Assembly (NCBI GenBank): GCA_016879935.1
Contig: JAACJQ010000242.1
Location: 1 to 53,710 of the forward strand
Length of the DNA: 53,710 nucleotides
Source: Archangiaceae bacterium
GTDB taxonomy: Bacteria; Myxococcota; Myxococcia; Myxococcales; Myxococcaceae
Reading direction: 5' to 3'
This document shows, one piece after another, positions 1 to 8,659 of this stretch. Position numbers and translations under genes: made by a program. Every line of letters starts with the position of its first letter. The first letter of the stretch is position 1. The notes under the pieces were generated by a model that was given only the letters and a program-made list of their open reading frames with translations, was not told where the DNA came from and searched no databases.

Positions 1-90
1 CGAAAGCGAAGACGCGAGCGAGGCGCGCAGACTGCGAGCACCGGACATCAACGGCGCGGAGCGAGGTCTGAGCGAAGGCGGAATCGAGAA

Positions 91-624
91 TCACACCCAG
101 CTGACGACGAGCTCTCCATTGATGCCGTCGAGGTTGTTGGCGCTCACCTTCGGCGTCACCTTCAACCGCTCGAAGCAGACCTCGACGACTCCGGCGACCA
201 GATGGGCCGCGCCAAGGTGCGGGCCGTTCAACGTCAGGTGCGCCTCTTTCGGCGAGCGCCACGTCACCTTCGCCTCGAGCTCCTTCACGCCCAGGCGCAT
301 GAAGCGCGGCGAGCGGTCGACGAGCGTCTTGGGTGAAAGAAACGGGAACGCCACGGCCACCAGCCGGCCCGCGATCGTCTCGAGGAAGCCGGTGATGAAG
401 TCGCGGCCGATGAGCCTCCACGCGGCGAAGCGCTCGACCCCGGGGTGCCGGTGCTTCGCGGTCACGTCGAGACAGTCGACCCACACCTGCATCGGGTACT
501 CGGGCTGAATGCGCTCGACGTCGAAGCCCACGGCCTTCAGGTCGTCGCGGAACGCGCCCGTCGGTCGCAACACCTTGCCGAAGAGCCCCTCGAACATCGA
601 CCCCTGCGCCGTGAACGTGGCCAT
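91..624 (-). CDS. TIGR02265/DUF2378 family protein
   Basis: A protein of about 177 residues that I recognise as the Myxococcales-restricted paralogous family TIGR02265 (DUF2378). The N-terminal motif GSMFEGLFGKVLRPTGAF and the core with AAWRLIGRDFITGF and FPFLSPKTLVDRSPRFMRLG are characteristic. The family has no established biochemical function; members are usually soluble and near 180-200 residues. The reading frame is open up to 699, but that extension would run into the upstream cytochrome gene and lacks family character, so I place the start at the ATG at 624. It follows the cytochrome gene on the same strand by 50 bases and may be co-transcribed. No signal peptide or membrane segment is visible. 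Confidence 0.8.
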   Translation of the reverse strand: MATFTAQGSMFEGLFGKVLRPTGAFRDDLKAVGFDVERIQPEYPMQVWVDCLDVTAKHRHPGVERFAAWRLIGRDFITGFLETIAGRLVAVAFPFLSPKTLVDRSPRFMRLGVKELEAKVTWRSPKEAHLTLNGPHLGAAHLVAGVVEVCFERLKVTPKVSANNLDGINGELVVSWV

Positions 625-674
625 CGGGGCCCACTCTACTTCCCACGCCTCACCGCGCGAGCATCGCAGCTCGT

Positions 675-1664
675 TCACCCCTCGTGCAGAAACGTCCACA
701 TGGCGACCAGCTCCTGCTCGGTCAGCTTGCCGCCGTACGCAGTGATGAAGCTCATCGGCACCTTCAGCGGCTGGCCATCTTTGCGTTTGCCCTCGACGAG
801 CGCGCGCTTGAAGTCCTCCATCGTCCAGCTCGCGAGCGCGCTGTGGCTGATGTCGGCGGCGGGCGGCCAGCTCGGGTCACCTCCGGCAATCGGTCCACCC
901 TTCAGTGACCGGCCGTGACAGCCCACGCAGACCTGCGCGAGGTGCTTGCCGAAGACCTTCGGGTCGGCGCTGCTCGGGGGAAAGCGCTCGTGCGCCTTCT
1001 GGTGGTCGGCAATCTCGGCCGTCACGTTGATGTCGCCCTTCGCGAGGAGCACGAGCCCGACCGGGCCGAACTCGGGCCGCGGCTGCTCGCGGTCGACGGG
1101 CGGGAGCGCGCGCACGTACGAGATGATGTCCGAGAGCTCCTGGTCGGACATCGAGAGGAAGTCGACCGACGGCATGATGGTGCCCCGGCCGTCGGGCTTC
1201 ACCCCGTGCCGCACGATGCGGTCCCAGTCGGCGACGGTGTACTTCGAGACGACGCCGCCTTTCCCGCTCGTGAGGTTCAGTCCGAAGAACTGACCGACGG
1301 GCGGAGCGTCGATCATCGTGCCGCCGCCGAGGTCGCGCCCGTGACAGTCGAAGCAGCCGTAGCGCGACTCGAGGAGGTGTTTCCCGCGCGCCACGGCCCG
1401 CTCCTGCGCGAGCGCGTTCACGTCGACGCCCGCGAGCACATCGACCACGCCCGCGTCGGGGTCGAGCCCTGCCGCCTTCTCGGCCCGCAGCGCGGCGAGC
1501 TCGTCGTCCGAGAGCGGGAACGGCACGGGAAAGTCGACCGCGTGCACTGGCCACGTCTTGTCGAGCCGACCCAGCGCCTTGCTCCGTGCGAAGACGAACG
1601 CGCCCGCCAGCACCAGACCGACGACGACCACGAGGGCCAACAGCCCGCGAACGGCTCTCATCAT
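675..1664 (-). CDS. Di-haem c-type cytochrome, membrane-anchored
   Basis: A 329-residue protein with an N-terminal hydrophobic anchor (residues 5-25) and two CxxCH haem-c sites: C104/C107/H108 and C246/C249/H250. Each is followed by a Met-containing stretch (for example IMPSVDFL near 163-170) suitable as sixth haem ligand, so it reads as a tandem of two cytochrome c class I domains facing the periplasm. Such proteins pass electrons in respiratory or dehydrogenase-linked chains. No partner oxidase or dehydrogenase lies beside it, so its donor and acceptor are unknown. The ATG at 1664 is preceded on the minus strand by a GGAGGA ribosome site six bases away, which fixes the start. Confidence 0.85.
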   Translation of the reverse strand: MMRAVRGLLALVVVVGLVLAGAFVFARSKALGRLDKTWPVHAVDFPVPFPLSDDELAALRAEKAAGLDPDAGVVDVLAGVDVNALAQERAVARGKHLLESRYGCFDCHGRDLGGGTMIDAPPVGQFFGLNLTSGKGGVVSKYTVADWDRIVRHGVKPDGRGTIMPSVDFLSMSDQELSDIISYVRALPPVDREQPRPEFGPVGLVLLAKGDINVTAEIADHQKAHERFPPSSADPKVFGKHLAQVCVGCHGRSLKGGPIAGGDPSWPPAADISHSALASWTMEDFKRALVEGKRKDGQPLKVPMSFITAYGGKLTEQELVAMWTFLHEG

Positions 1665-1763
1665 GTGTGTTCCTCCCCGGAGCGCTGCGCCGCGGAGTCG
1701 AGAACAGGTGCGTCACCGGGGCAAGAACGTGCAGTGGGGTTGAACGAGACGAACTCGTCACGC

Positions 1764-3773
1764 ATGGGGGCTCGACGAAGCGGAAGAGGTGAGCAACGGT
1801 CGGCCCCCGTGGCGGTACCTCGTACGACGTGGCTGTGGCTGGTGGCGCTGGTGGCGGCGTGTCAGTGCGACCGTGGCCGCGTGCAGACCGTTCAAGACGC
1901 CGGGCTCGTCTGTGACATCGAGGTCTGCGGCAACGACAAAGACGACGACTGTGACGGCCTCGCCGACGAAGGCTGCCCGTGCCTGAAGGTGAGCGACGTC
2001 TGCGAGTGCGTGGTGGGCGGGCCGACACAGGCCTGCGGCTCCGACGTGGGCGCGTGTGAAGCGGGTCGGCGCGCGTGCTCGCTCGAAGGTCGCTGGGGCG
2101 CGTGCGTCGGCGGGGTCGGCCCGGCCCTCGAGACCTGCAACGGCGTCGACGACGACTGCGATGGTGAGGTCGACGAAGGGCTGACGCAGCAATGCGGCTC
2201 CACGGTCGGCGCGTGTCGCCAGGGCGTGCAGACGTGCGTGGCTGGCGCGTTCGGCGAGTGTGTCGGCGCGGTCGAGCCCGCGAACGAGCGCTGTGACGGC
2301 ACCGTCGACGACGACTGTGACGGGCAGGTCGACGAAGGCTGTACCTGCACCGAGGGCGCGCAGCAGCCGTGCGGCTCCACCGTCGGCACCTGCCGTCAGG
2401 GCCAGCGGCTGTGCACCGACGCCGGCGTGTGGAGCACCTGCGCGAACGACGTGCGCCCCGTGATGGAGGTGTGCGACGGGCTCGACAACGACTGCAACGG
2501 CACCACCGACGACCCGGGCACGTGCCGGCCGCCGACGGTGATGTGCCCCGCTGGCTCGAGCGTCGTCGCGGGAACGCCAGTGACGTTGACGGCCTCGGCG
2601 ATGGACAGCGATGGCACCATCGCCTCGACGACGTGGAGCGTCACCACGCGGCCCACGAACTCCGGCGCCGTACCGGGCACGCCCATGTCGACGACGACGA
2701 GCTTCACGCCCGACCAGGCTGGCTCGTTTCTGCTCTCGTTCTGCGCCACCGACGACCGCGGGCTCTCGACGTGCTGCTCGACGAGCATCACCACCAGCGC
2801 GTGCGCTTCGCCGCCACCTCCGCCAGCCAGCACCGCCTGCGGCACCAGCTGGGACGGAAGGCCCATCGTGCAGTTCCCCGCGGTGCCTGCTGGCCTGCAG
2901 TACGAGCTGCTCTCGCCGACCGGCATGGTGCTCGCGACCGCGAACCTCGGCGCGAATCACCTGCGGCCCATGTCACGCATCGACCCGGGCGGCCCTCCGC
3001 CGGGAACACCGCTCTCGCTCTCGGTGCGCGCCTGCCGCACCAACGACCCGACGTGCTGCTCGTCGCCCACGCCACTCACCATCTCGGTCGTCGAGTCGTG
3101 CACCACGCCCGTCGCGCCGACCTCGTCGAACATCGTCTTGTCCGAGTACGTGGTGAACGGCGAAGGCGCGTGCCCGTCTCCCGATTGCCAGACGATGGAC
3201 ACCTGCCAGGCGGGAGAATCGGTCGAAATCACCAACCTCTCGAACTGCCCCGTCTCGCTCGATGGCTTCCACTTCGCCTACCGCAACGCGAGCGCGTCGA
3301 CGGCGAGCCTCCGGTGGATGAACTTCGGCGCCGTCGACGTGGTGCCACCTCGCGGTGTGTACGTCGCGATTCGAAACCGCCAGTACGCGCCGACGTGCAG
3401 CGCGCCGCTCGGCCCCGACAACCCCGGCCTCTTCGGTCTGCGCGTCTCGCAGCTCGACATGGAGGGCTCGAACCTGTGCAACGGCTGGTTCAACAACACC
3501 GGCGGTGGGCAGAGTGAGCTCCGCGTCGCGCCCGGCACGGTGCCGATGGGCAGCACGCCGACGTTCGCGCCCGCCGCCGCCATCGCGCGCATCGCGCCGT
3601 ACCTGTCGAGCTCGGTCGCGTGTCACAGCATCGGCTTCGACGCGGTGAACTCGTGCGGCACCGTCACCGGTGGCAGTCAGCCCAACTCGATTCTCTCGCC
3701 CAATCAGCTCGGCCGGCTCTGGCACCCGTGTGACGTGGTGACGGCGCCCGTGCCGGCGTGCGTGCGCAACTGA
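1764..3773 (+). CDS. MopE-like repeat lipoprotein with lamin-tail domain
   Basis: An exported lipoprotein of about 670 residues. A hydrophobic segment ends in the lipobox LVAAC. The N-terminal third holds four copies of the acidic Cys-rich motif typified by CNGVDDDCDGEVDEG, the putative metal-binding repeat family named after Methylococcus MopE. Spacers such as CGSxVGxCRQG..C lie between copies. A middle region looks like Ig/PKD-type beta domains, and the C-terminal part (VLSEYVVNGEG to YVAIRN and beyond) matches the lamin-tail-domain pattern. It is probably a surface protein that binds metal or ligand. The frame is open back to 915, but that part is antisense to the cytochrome gene. The start may be the ATG at 1764 or the GTG at 1809 (GGAAGAGGTGAG at 1782-1793); the latter gives a more typical signal peptide. 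Confidence 0.8.
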   Translation: MGARRSGRGEQRSAPVAVPRTTWLWLVALVAACQCDRGRVQTVQDAGLVCDIEVCGNDKDDDCDGLADEGCPCLKVSDVCECVVGGPTQACGSDVGACEAGRRACSLEGRWGACVGGVGPALETCNGVDDDCDGEVDEGLTQQCGSTVGACRQGVQTCVAGAFGECVGAVEPANERCDGTVDDDCDGQVDEGCTCTEGAQQPCGSTVGTCRQGQRLCTDAGVWSTCANDVRPVMEVCDGLDNDCNGTTDDPGTCRPPTVMCPAGSSVVAGTPVTLTASAMDSDGTIASTTWSVTTRPTNSGAVPGTPMSTTTSFTPDQAGSFLLSFCATDDRGLSTCCSTSITTSACASPPPPPASTACGTSWDGRPIVQFPAVPAGLQYELLSPTGMVLATANLGANHLRPMSRIDPGGPPPGTPLSLSVRACRTNDPTCCSSPTPLTISVVESCTTPVAPTSSNIVLSEYVVNGEGACPSPDCQTMDTCQAGESVEITNLSNCPVSLDGFHFAYRNASASTASLRWMNFGAVDVVPPRGVYVAIRNRQYAPTCSAPLGPDNPGLFGLRVSQLDMEGSNLCNGWFNNTGGGQSELRVAPGTVPMGSTPTFAPAAAIARIAPYLSSSVACHSIGFDAVNSCGTVTGGSQPNSILSPNQLGRLWHPCDVVTAPVPACVRN

Positions 3774-3793
3774 GCGTCGAGCCCCGAACGAGA

Positions 3794-3824
3794 ACGGCGG
3801 CGCTCCGTGAAGGAACGCCGCCGT
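3794..3824. terminator. Hairpin between convergent genes
   Basis: A 13-base inverted repeat (3794-3806 with 3812-3824, one mismatch, five-base loop GTGAA) lies in the 79-base gap between the converging MopE-like and GNAT genes. It lacks a clear T tract on either side, so it may act as a bidirectional terminator or only as an RNA-stabilising stem. Confidence 0.6.
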
Positions 3825-3852
3825 CGACGAAGCCGCAAATCGAGCGGGGAAA

Positions 3853-4389
3853 TTACAGCTCGCGGCTCATCAGCAGGCGCAGCTTGCCGCTCTTCTTCGA
3901 GACGACCGTCGCTACCGTGGTGAAGCCGTTCTTCCGGTAGAAGCTCACCGCCGTCGAGTTCGCAGGGTCGACGCGCAGCGCGAGCGTCTTGCGGTTCATG
4001 TCACGCGCCACCGACAGCCCCTTCTCGAGGAGCACGCCGCCGACGCCTTTGCTGCGCAGCTCGCCTTTGACGACGATGTTGCGCAGGTACGCGGCGCCAG
4101 GCACCGGGCCATCACGCTCGATGGTCACGTAGCCGAACAGGTTCCCGTTCACCTTGCCGACGTGAATGAAGGGTCTGAGCTTCGTGAGCGCCTCGAGGCT
4201 CTCTGCCGACGTCTCGCCGCGAACCTTCCACGGGTCTGACGTCGACCGGAGCCCTGCGAGGGCCTGCATGTCCTCGTCGGTGGGCGCCGCGAACTTCGCC
4301 TGCTTGATGTCTGCGAGCAGGGCAGTCGTGTCGATCATCGGCGGGGGCGTAGCTGCTGCGGGGGTCGTCTCCACCTGTTTGCTGGTCAT
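3853..4389 (-). CDS. GNAT family N-acetyltransferase
   Basis: A 178-residue cytoplasmic protein. The C-terminal 110 residues form a GNAT fold: beta strands around LFGYVTIERD and YLRNIVVKGELR, the acetyl-CoA pyrophosphate loop RSKGVGGVLLEKG, and the terminal motif NSTAVSFYRKNGF typical of ribosomal-protein-type acetyltransferases. The first 40 residues are Pro/Thr-rich and probably flexible. The substrate cannot be told from the sequence. The ATG at 4389 has a good AAGGAGAGG ribosome site just upstream, supporting the start. It is transcribed away from the MglA-like gene, with a divergent control region of about 200 bases between them. Confidence 0.8.
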   Translation of the reverse strand: MTSKQVETTPAAATPPPMIDTTALLADIKQAKFAAPTDEDMQALAGLRSTSDPWKVRGETSAESLEALTKLRPFIHVGKVNGNLFGYVTIERDGPVPGAAYLRNIVVKGELRSKGVGGVLLEKGLSVARDMNRKTLALRVDPANSTAVSFYRKNGFTTVATVVSKKSGKLRLLMSREL

Positions 4390-4637
4390 CGCCTCTCCTT
4401 CGTACGGAGTGAGGGTCTGGTTTGCTACCCCATCACCTCACTCTTCGGCTCGGCCGGGCTTGATCCTAACCACCTCGGTCAACGGACTGCACAGCACCAA
4501 ATTTCAAACCGTGCTGATTCGGTCGCACCTTTCCCTCCAGCAGCGCCATGGGGAGGGCGGTTTCGGAGGGCTGGTCTGATCAGCCTCGGCCGTCGAAATC
4601 AGTGACGAACCGGTGGTTCGACGGCACACTCTTCGAC

Positions 4638-5339
4638 GTGCAACTGAACCACGCCCAGCGCGAGTTGACGGTGAAGATCGTCTACTACGGCCCCGGGTTG
4701 TCAGGGAAAACGACCAACCTGCAGATGATTCACCAGCGCACGCAGCCCGACGTGCGCGGCCGGTTGCTGACAGTCGAGACCCACGACGACCGCACCTTGT
4801 TCTTCGACCTGCTGCCGGTGTTCTTCAACACGGCCTCGGGCTTCAAGGTGAAGGTGAAGCTCTTCACGGTGCCCGGGCAGGTGATTCACAACGCCACGCG
4901 CCGCATCGTGTTGCAGGGCGCCGACGCGGTGGCCTTCATCGCCGACAGCCGGCGCAGCGCGTCGCCCGAGAACAACAGCTACTGGAAGAACCTGAACGAG
5001 AACATGCGTGAGAACGGGCTCGACCCGGCCCACGTGCCCATCGTCATTCAGTTCAACAAGCGCGACCTGCCCGACACCCGCAGCGACGCCGAGATCGAAG
5101 AGGCGCGCAAGAAGGGCAAGGAGCCGGTTGTCGGCGCCATCGCGATTCGCGGCGTTGGCGTGCTCGAGACGTTGTTCGCCGTGCTGCAGTCGGCCTACCG
5201 CAGCCTCGACGCGCGCGCGGGCCTCTCGAAGAACATTCAGCTCGGCGAGCGTGAGTTCCTCACCCAGGTCTTCCAGAACATCGACACCAGCGGCACCGAG
5301 CTCGAGAAGGTGTTCCCGCCACGGGTGAAGGCGCCGTGA
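4638..5339 (+). CDS. MglA-like small GTPase
   Basis: A Ras-superfamily GTPase of about 233 residues in the MglA group, which in myxobacteria sets cell polarity and drives gliding. Walker A is GPGLSGKTT (about residues 18-26). The G3 region is TVPGQ rather than DxxG, as in MglA, and G4 is FNKRDLP. Strand KIVYYGPGL and FIADSRRS also fit MglA. Compared with MglA (about 195 residues) it carries a longer C-terminal tail (SKNIQLGEREFLTQVFQNI). I start at the GTG at 4638, where homology begins; the frame is open upstream and GTG 4602 is a possible alternative, neither with a strong ribosome site. Its stop overlaps the start of the next gene, so the GTPase and the sensor kinase are probably translated together. 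Confidence 0.82.
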   Translation: MQLNHAQRELTVKIVYYGPGLSGKTTNLQMIHQRTQPDVRGRLLTVETHDDRTLFFDLLPVFFNTASGFKVKVKLFTVPGQVIHNATRRIVLQGADAVAFIADSRRSASPENNSYWKNLNENMRENGLDPAHVPIVIQFNKRDLPDTRSDAEIEEARKKGKEPVVGAIAIRGVGVLETLFAVLQSAYRSLDARAGLSKNIQLGEREFLTQVFQNIDTSGTELEKVFPPRVKAP

Positions 5340-6814
5340 GACAAGGGGAGTCGGTTCTTCAGCGCCGCATCTCGCTCGTCGAGCTGCTCGATGGCGAGTC
5401 CTTCACCGAGGTCGTGAAGGGCTTCGTCGAACTCTACAAGGTCGGCATCAAGGTCTTCGACGACAAGGGCGGCAAGCTGGCCGACATCAAGGTCGGCAAC
5501 GGCGACTTCTGCGGCTACGTCTTCAGCTTTCCCGAAGGGCGTCGGCGCTGCACCTCGACGGTCGGCCGCGTGAAAGACGGCCCGGTCGCGCTGAGTCACG
5601 GCGCGCGGCTGCCGGTGCTCGAGTCGACCGACGCTCCGAAGGCGAAGGGTGTCGTCACGGTGCCGTGCTTCACGGGGCTCCGGTACATCATCCTCCCCAT
5701 CCTCTGGGAGGGCGACACGCTCGGCCGCGTGGTGTTCGGCCCGTTCTTCCCCGAAGACCTCGGTGACTTTCCGCCGCCGTCGCTCACCGAAGTCTCGGAG
5801 GGCTTCGACGCTGCCAACGCGCGCAAGTTCGTCGAGAAGGTGCGCCGCGCTCCCGAGAGCACCATCGCGCGCGTGCTGCTGCACTTCGCCCAGCTGCTGC
5901 AGACGTTGCTGTTCGCCGGGCAGAAGATGTTCCTCACCTCGCAGCTGCACATCGAGGCGACGCTCGAGCAGAACCGAGAGCTCGAAGAGCGCAACAAGAA
6001 GCTCGAGGAGATGAACCAGAAGCTGAAGGACCTCGACCGTCTCAAGAGCGCCTTCCTCGCCACCGTCAGTCACGAGCTGCGCACGCCGCTGACCAGCATC
6101 ATCGGGTACTCCGAGATGCTCGCCGAAGGCCTCGCCGGCCCGCTCAACGGAGAGCAGGTCGACTACGTGCGCACCATCATGGACAAGGGCGAGACCCTGC
6201 TGAAGTTGATCAGCAGCATTCTCGACATCTCGCAGATCGAAGCGGGCAAGGTGCGGCTGACCTTCGAGCCGATGGATCCGTTCGAGCTCGTGAACTCGTC
6301 GGTGTCGTCGCTCAAGCCGCAGTCGCAGAAGAAGGGCGTCACGCTCGAGGCGAAGCTGCCGGGCCGTCACTTTCAGTCGACGGGCGACCGCGACCGCCTG
6401 CGGCAGGTCATCACCAACCTGCTCACCAACGCGGTGAAGTTCACGCCCAAGGGCGGCACCGTGCGCGTGCTGCTCACTGAGCTCACGCATCAGCCCGACA
6501 TCAACGCGCAGGGTTTTCGAATCATCGTCGAAGACTCGGGCGTCGGCATTCCGGCTGATCAGTTCGACAAGATCTTCCAGAGCTTCTACCAGGTCGACTC
6601 GTCGTCCACGCGCGAGTACGGCGGCGCGGGCATCGGCCTCGCCATCGTGAAGAGCTTCGTCGAAGGCCACGGCGGCGTCGTGCGCGTCGCGAGCGAGATG
6701 AACCACGGCAGCCGCTTCACGGTGATTCTGCCCGCGATTCCCAGCGCGCAGACGTCGGTGAGCATCACGCCGCCCGTCACCGCGCTGCAGGCTCCGGCCG
6801 ACGACCGGTTCTGA
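5336..6814 (+). CDS. PocR-domain sensor histidine kinase
   Basis: A 492-residue protein without membrane segments. Residues 10-190 resemble the PocR ligand-binding domain, with conserved Cys residues in GDFCGYVFSFPEGRRRC and VVTVPCFTGL. A coiled coil at about 205-235 leads to a HisKA domain (FLATVSHELRTPLTSIIGYS, phospho-acceptor His246) and a HATPase domain (N box TNLLTNAVKFTPKGG, G boxes DSGVGIP and GGAGIGLAIV). It should sense a cytosolic small molecule or redox state and phosphorylate a response regulator not encoded nearby. The GTG at 5336 overlaps the GTPase stop (GTGA), implying translational coupling with the MglA-like protein. That suggests the pair acts in one pathway linking signal to polarity or motility, which is inference. 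Confidence 0.88.
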   Translation: MRQGESVLQRRISLVELLDGESFTEVVKGFVELYKVGIKVFDDKGGKLADIKVGNGDFCGYVFSFPEGRRRCTSTVGRVKDGPVALSHGARLPVLESTDAPKAKGVVTVPCFTGLRYIILPILWEGDTLGRVVFGPFFPEDLGDFPPPSLTEVSEGFDAANARKFVEKVRRAPESTIARVLLHFAQLLQTLLFAGQKMFLTSQLHIEATLEQNRELEERNKKLEEMNQKLKDLDRLKSAFLATVSHELRTPLTSIIGYSEMLAEGLAGPLNGEQVDYVRTIMDKGETLLKLISSILDISQIEAGKVRLTFEPMDPFELVNSSVSSLKPQSQKKGVTLEAKLPGRHFQSTGDRDRLRQVITNLLTNAVKFTPKGGTVRVLLTELTHQPDINAQGFRIIVEDSGVGIPADQFDKIFQSFYQVDSSSTREYGGAGIGLAIVKSFVEGHGGVVRVASEMNHGSRFTVILPAIPSAQTSVSITPPVTALQAPADDRF

Positions 6815-6818
6815 AAGC

Positions 6819-7652
6819 TCACGGCGCCTTTCGCAGCTGTTCCCAGTACGCGCTCGCGCCGTTCTTGAACCAGACGACGCCGGGCGCGACGGGCCAGAAC
6901 GTGTAGACGAACTGCGACGGCTGGATTTTCTCACCCTTCCACCCGGCGCCGGTCGACTCGACGTTCCACACGCCCGTCACCACCACCTGCTGGCGCGCGT
7001 TCACCGTCACCTGGTCGACCTTCGTGGTCCACGTGTGGTCGGGGTGCTTCGCGTCCGTCGGCAGGTGTTTCGTCGTCACCACGAGCGAGTCACCGGTGAA
7101 CGTGACGAAGTCTTGAAAGCCCTTTCCTTCGGAGTGCTCGACCCACGCGCCGCGCAGCAGGGCCGACGCCTCTGGCGCTGAGAGCGAGACGAACATTCCG
7201 TCGAACGTGCCGGCGGGAATCGCGACCTTCTTCGCGTCGAGGTGCTGCTTCAGCGACACCATGATGTCGTGGAAGTGATGGTCTTCGACCTCGTGCATGC
7301 CGGGCGCCGAGAGCGCGTTCCGGTCGAAGCCGATGCGCTCGATGATGACCTCGATGGCGATGTGACGCAGGCACGCGTTGTCGTGCTTTGCCCAGGGCAC
7401 GAGGCTGATCAGGTCACCGTCGTCGCGCAGGGGCACCTTCGCGGCGGTGGCGGCGAGCAGGGTGTACGTCGCTCCGGGCTTGCCGTCGCACTCGACGAGG
7501 CTGAGGCCGTTCTGCTCCGACAGCGTCGCGGCCTCGGGCAGCTTCACAGCCCAGCTTCGGAAGAGCGTGTCGATGGCGTTCATGGCGGGCTTCGACTTCG
7601 GCTGCGCGACGGCAGGGAGCGCGAGGAGCAGCACGAGGGCGCGAAGGAGCAC
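6819..7652 (-). CDS. Exported protein of unknown function
   Basis: A 277-residue protein with a clear signal peptide (LLRALVLLLALPAVAQ). I do not recognise the family. The mature part is mixed alpha/beta; His-rich stretches such as EVEDHHFHD and many Trp/Tyr residues near the C-terminus (VYTFWPVAPGVVWFK) stand out, and the C-terminal half reads like a SnoaL/cystatin-type beta sheet with FTGDSLVVTTKH. It is convergent with the PocR kinase gene, only four bases apart. The start is the GTG at 7652, with no convincing ribosome site. Likely periplasmic. Confidence 0.65.
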   Translation of the reverse strand: MLLRALVLLLALPAVAQPKSKPAMNAIDTLFRSWAVKLPEAATLSEQNGLSLVECDGKPGATYTLLAATAAKVPLRDDGDLISLVPWAKHDNACLRHIAIEVIIERIGFDRNALSAPGMHEVEDHHFHDIMVSLKQHLDAKKVAIPAGTFDGMFVSLSAPEASALLRGAWVEHSEGKGFQDFVTFTGDSLVVTTKHLPTDAKHPDHTWTTKVDQVTVNARQQVVVTGVWNVESTGAGWKGEKIQPSQFVYTFWPVAPGVVWFKNGASAYWEQLRKAP

Positions 7653-7826
7653 GCGTGAACGTTAGCCCATGACAACGCTGTCACGGCTCGTCGGTCATGG
7701 TCGTCACGCCCTTCGCACCATCACACGAACGAATTCGAAGACTTCGAGCTGGCCTGCACCTTGCCAGTGGCCCGCTCGCTCGCGCGTCACGGCCGGACCT
7801 TTCGGCGCGCCAACGGGGAGAACGAC

Positions 7827-8579
7827 ATGACGACGTGGGGAAAAGCGGCGCTGACGCTGGGGACGTTTCTCGTGCTGGTGGGCTGTGCGGACGGCGCCAA
7901 CGGCGACAAGGGCGTCGTGCACTTCTCGCAGGTCGTGAACTTCGTCGAGACGAACGACTTCACGCCGCCGCTCGTGGTGAGCCGCACGGTGCTGATTCGC
8001 CTCGAGCACGCGCCGCTGGGAGACCGTTCGTACCCCGAGCTCAACCTCGAGGTGACGGGTGGGGCCGCGCAGGTGCTGCCGCTCGGCTTCGCGCAGTACG
8101 CCGTGCGGCTCGATGAAGAGAAGTCGTACCGGTTTCGCGCGCGTGAAGGCACGAAGGAGCTCGACGCCATCACCGTCACGGCGAAGAAGGGCGCGTCGCT
8201 GAAGCTGCACGCGAAGGCGCAGGTGCTCACGCGCGGCCAGTCGAACGGCAAGGTGTGCACGCGCGGCAGCTCGGTCGACCTCGCCGACCTGACGCTCGCT
8301 CCGAACCAGGAGGCGATGGTCACCGTCGTCCCCGTCGACTCCGGCGGCAAGGCGATGCTCGGCATGCTGCAGCTGAACGCGAAGGCGAGCCGGCCCGACC
8401 TCGAGCTCGACACGCCGCTCTTCTTCGAAGGCGGCAGCCCGAACACGCTCATCATCAGGCCCACGCTGCTCACCGCCGGCCTCGGCGACGCGACGCTCGA
8501 GATCACCGAGCCTGCATTCACCACGCTCACGCAGACCGTGCGGGTCGTGAAGGACGACGCGACCGTCAGCTGCCAGTGA
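7827..8579 (+). CDS. Lipoprotein of unknown function
   Basis: A 250-residue predicted lipoprotein: MTTWGKAALTLGTFLVLVGC gives a signal peptide ending in the lipobox LVGC. The mature part is rich in beta strands with Ig-like periodicity (RFRAREGTKELDAITVTAKKG and TLEITEPAFTTLTQTVRVV); the family is not recognised. The ATG at 7827 has a GGGGAG ribosome site about seven bases upstream, so I prefer it to the longer open frame beginning at 7761. It lies directly upstream of the cobalamin riboswitch leader, and whether it belongs with the B12 genes is unknown. The upstream divergent gap (7653-7826) contains a small inverted repeat, TGACA-N4-TGTCA at 7670-7683. Confidence 0.7.
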   Translation: MTTWGKAALTLGTFLVLVGCADGANGDKGVVHFSQVVNFVETNDFTPPLVVSRTVLIRLEHAPLGDRSYPELNLEVTGGAAQVLPLGFAQYAVRLDEEKSYRFRAREGTKELDAITVTAKKGASLKLHAKAQVLTRGQSNGKVCTRGSSVDLADLTLAPNQEAMVTVVPVDSGGKAMLGMLQLNAKASRPDLELDTPLFFEGGSPNTLIIRPTLLTAGLGDATLEITEPAFTTLTQTVRVVKDDATVSCQ

Positions 8580-8596
8580 TTGATTGACGGCGTTGC

Positions 8597-8626
8597 TTGA
8601 CGCTGCGCGCGAACGCCCGCTACGAG
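8597..8626 (+). promoter_or_regulatory. Candidate sigma70-type promoter of the btuB leader
   Basis: TTGACG at 8597-8602 and TACGAG at 8621-8626 are separated by 18 bases. The position fits a transcript that would include the whole riboswitch. A second TTGACG occurs at 8584-8589. Assigned by eye only. Confidence 0.35.
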
Positions 8627-8659
8627 CCGTCTCGCCATCAGGTGCCCACTCTGGGCACG

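Noticed and set aside
1-90. First 90 bases as part of a gene
   Set aside because: No open frame with protein character and no RNA motif seen; nothing supportable.
915-1763. Long open frame upstream of the MopE-like gene
   Set aside because: It is antisense to the cytochrome gene, Arg/Val-rich, with no domain; high-GC DNA leaves such frames open by chance.
5336-5950. PocR domain as evidence for a B12/propanediol operon with btuB
   Set aside because: PocR domains occur in many unrelated kinases; the two loci are separated by two unrelated genes with one on the opposite strand.
7670-7683. TGACA-N4-TGTCA as an operator
   Set aside because: Arms of five bases in a long gap are expected often by chance; no second copy near.
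8642-8658. GTGCCC-N5-GGGCAC hairpin as a terminator for the upstream lipoprotein gene
   Set aside because: Stem of only six bases, no T tract, and it lies within the likely btuB leader.
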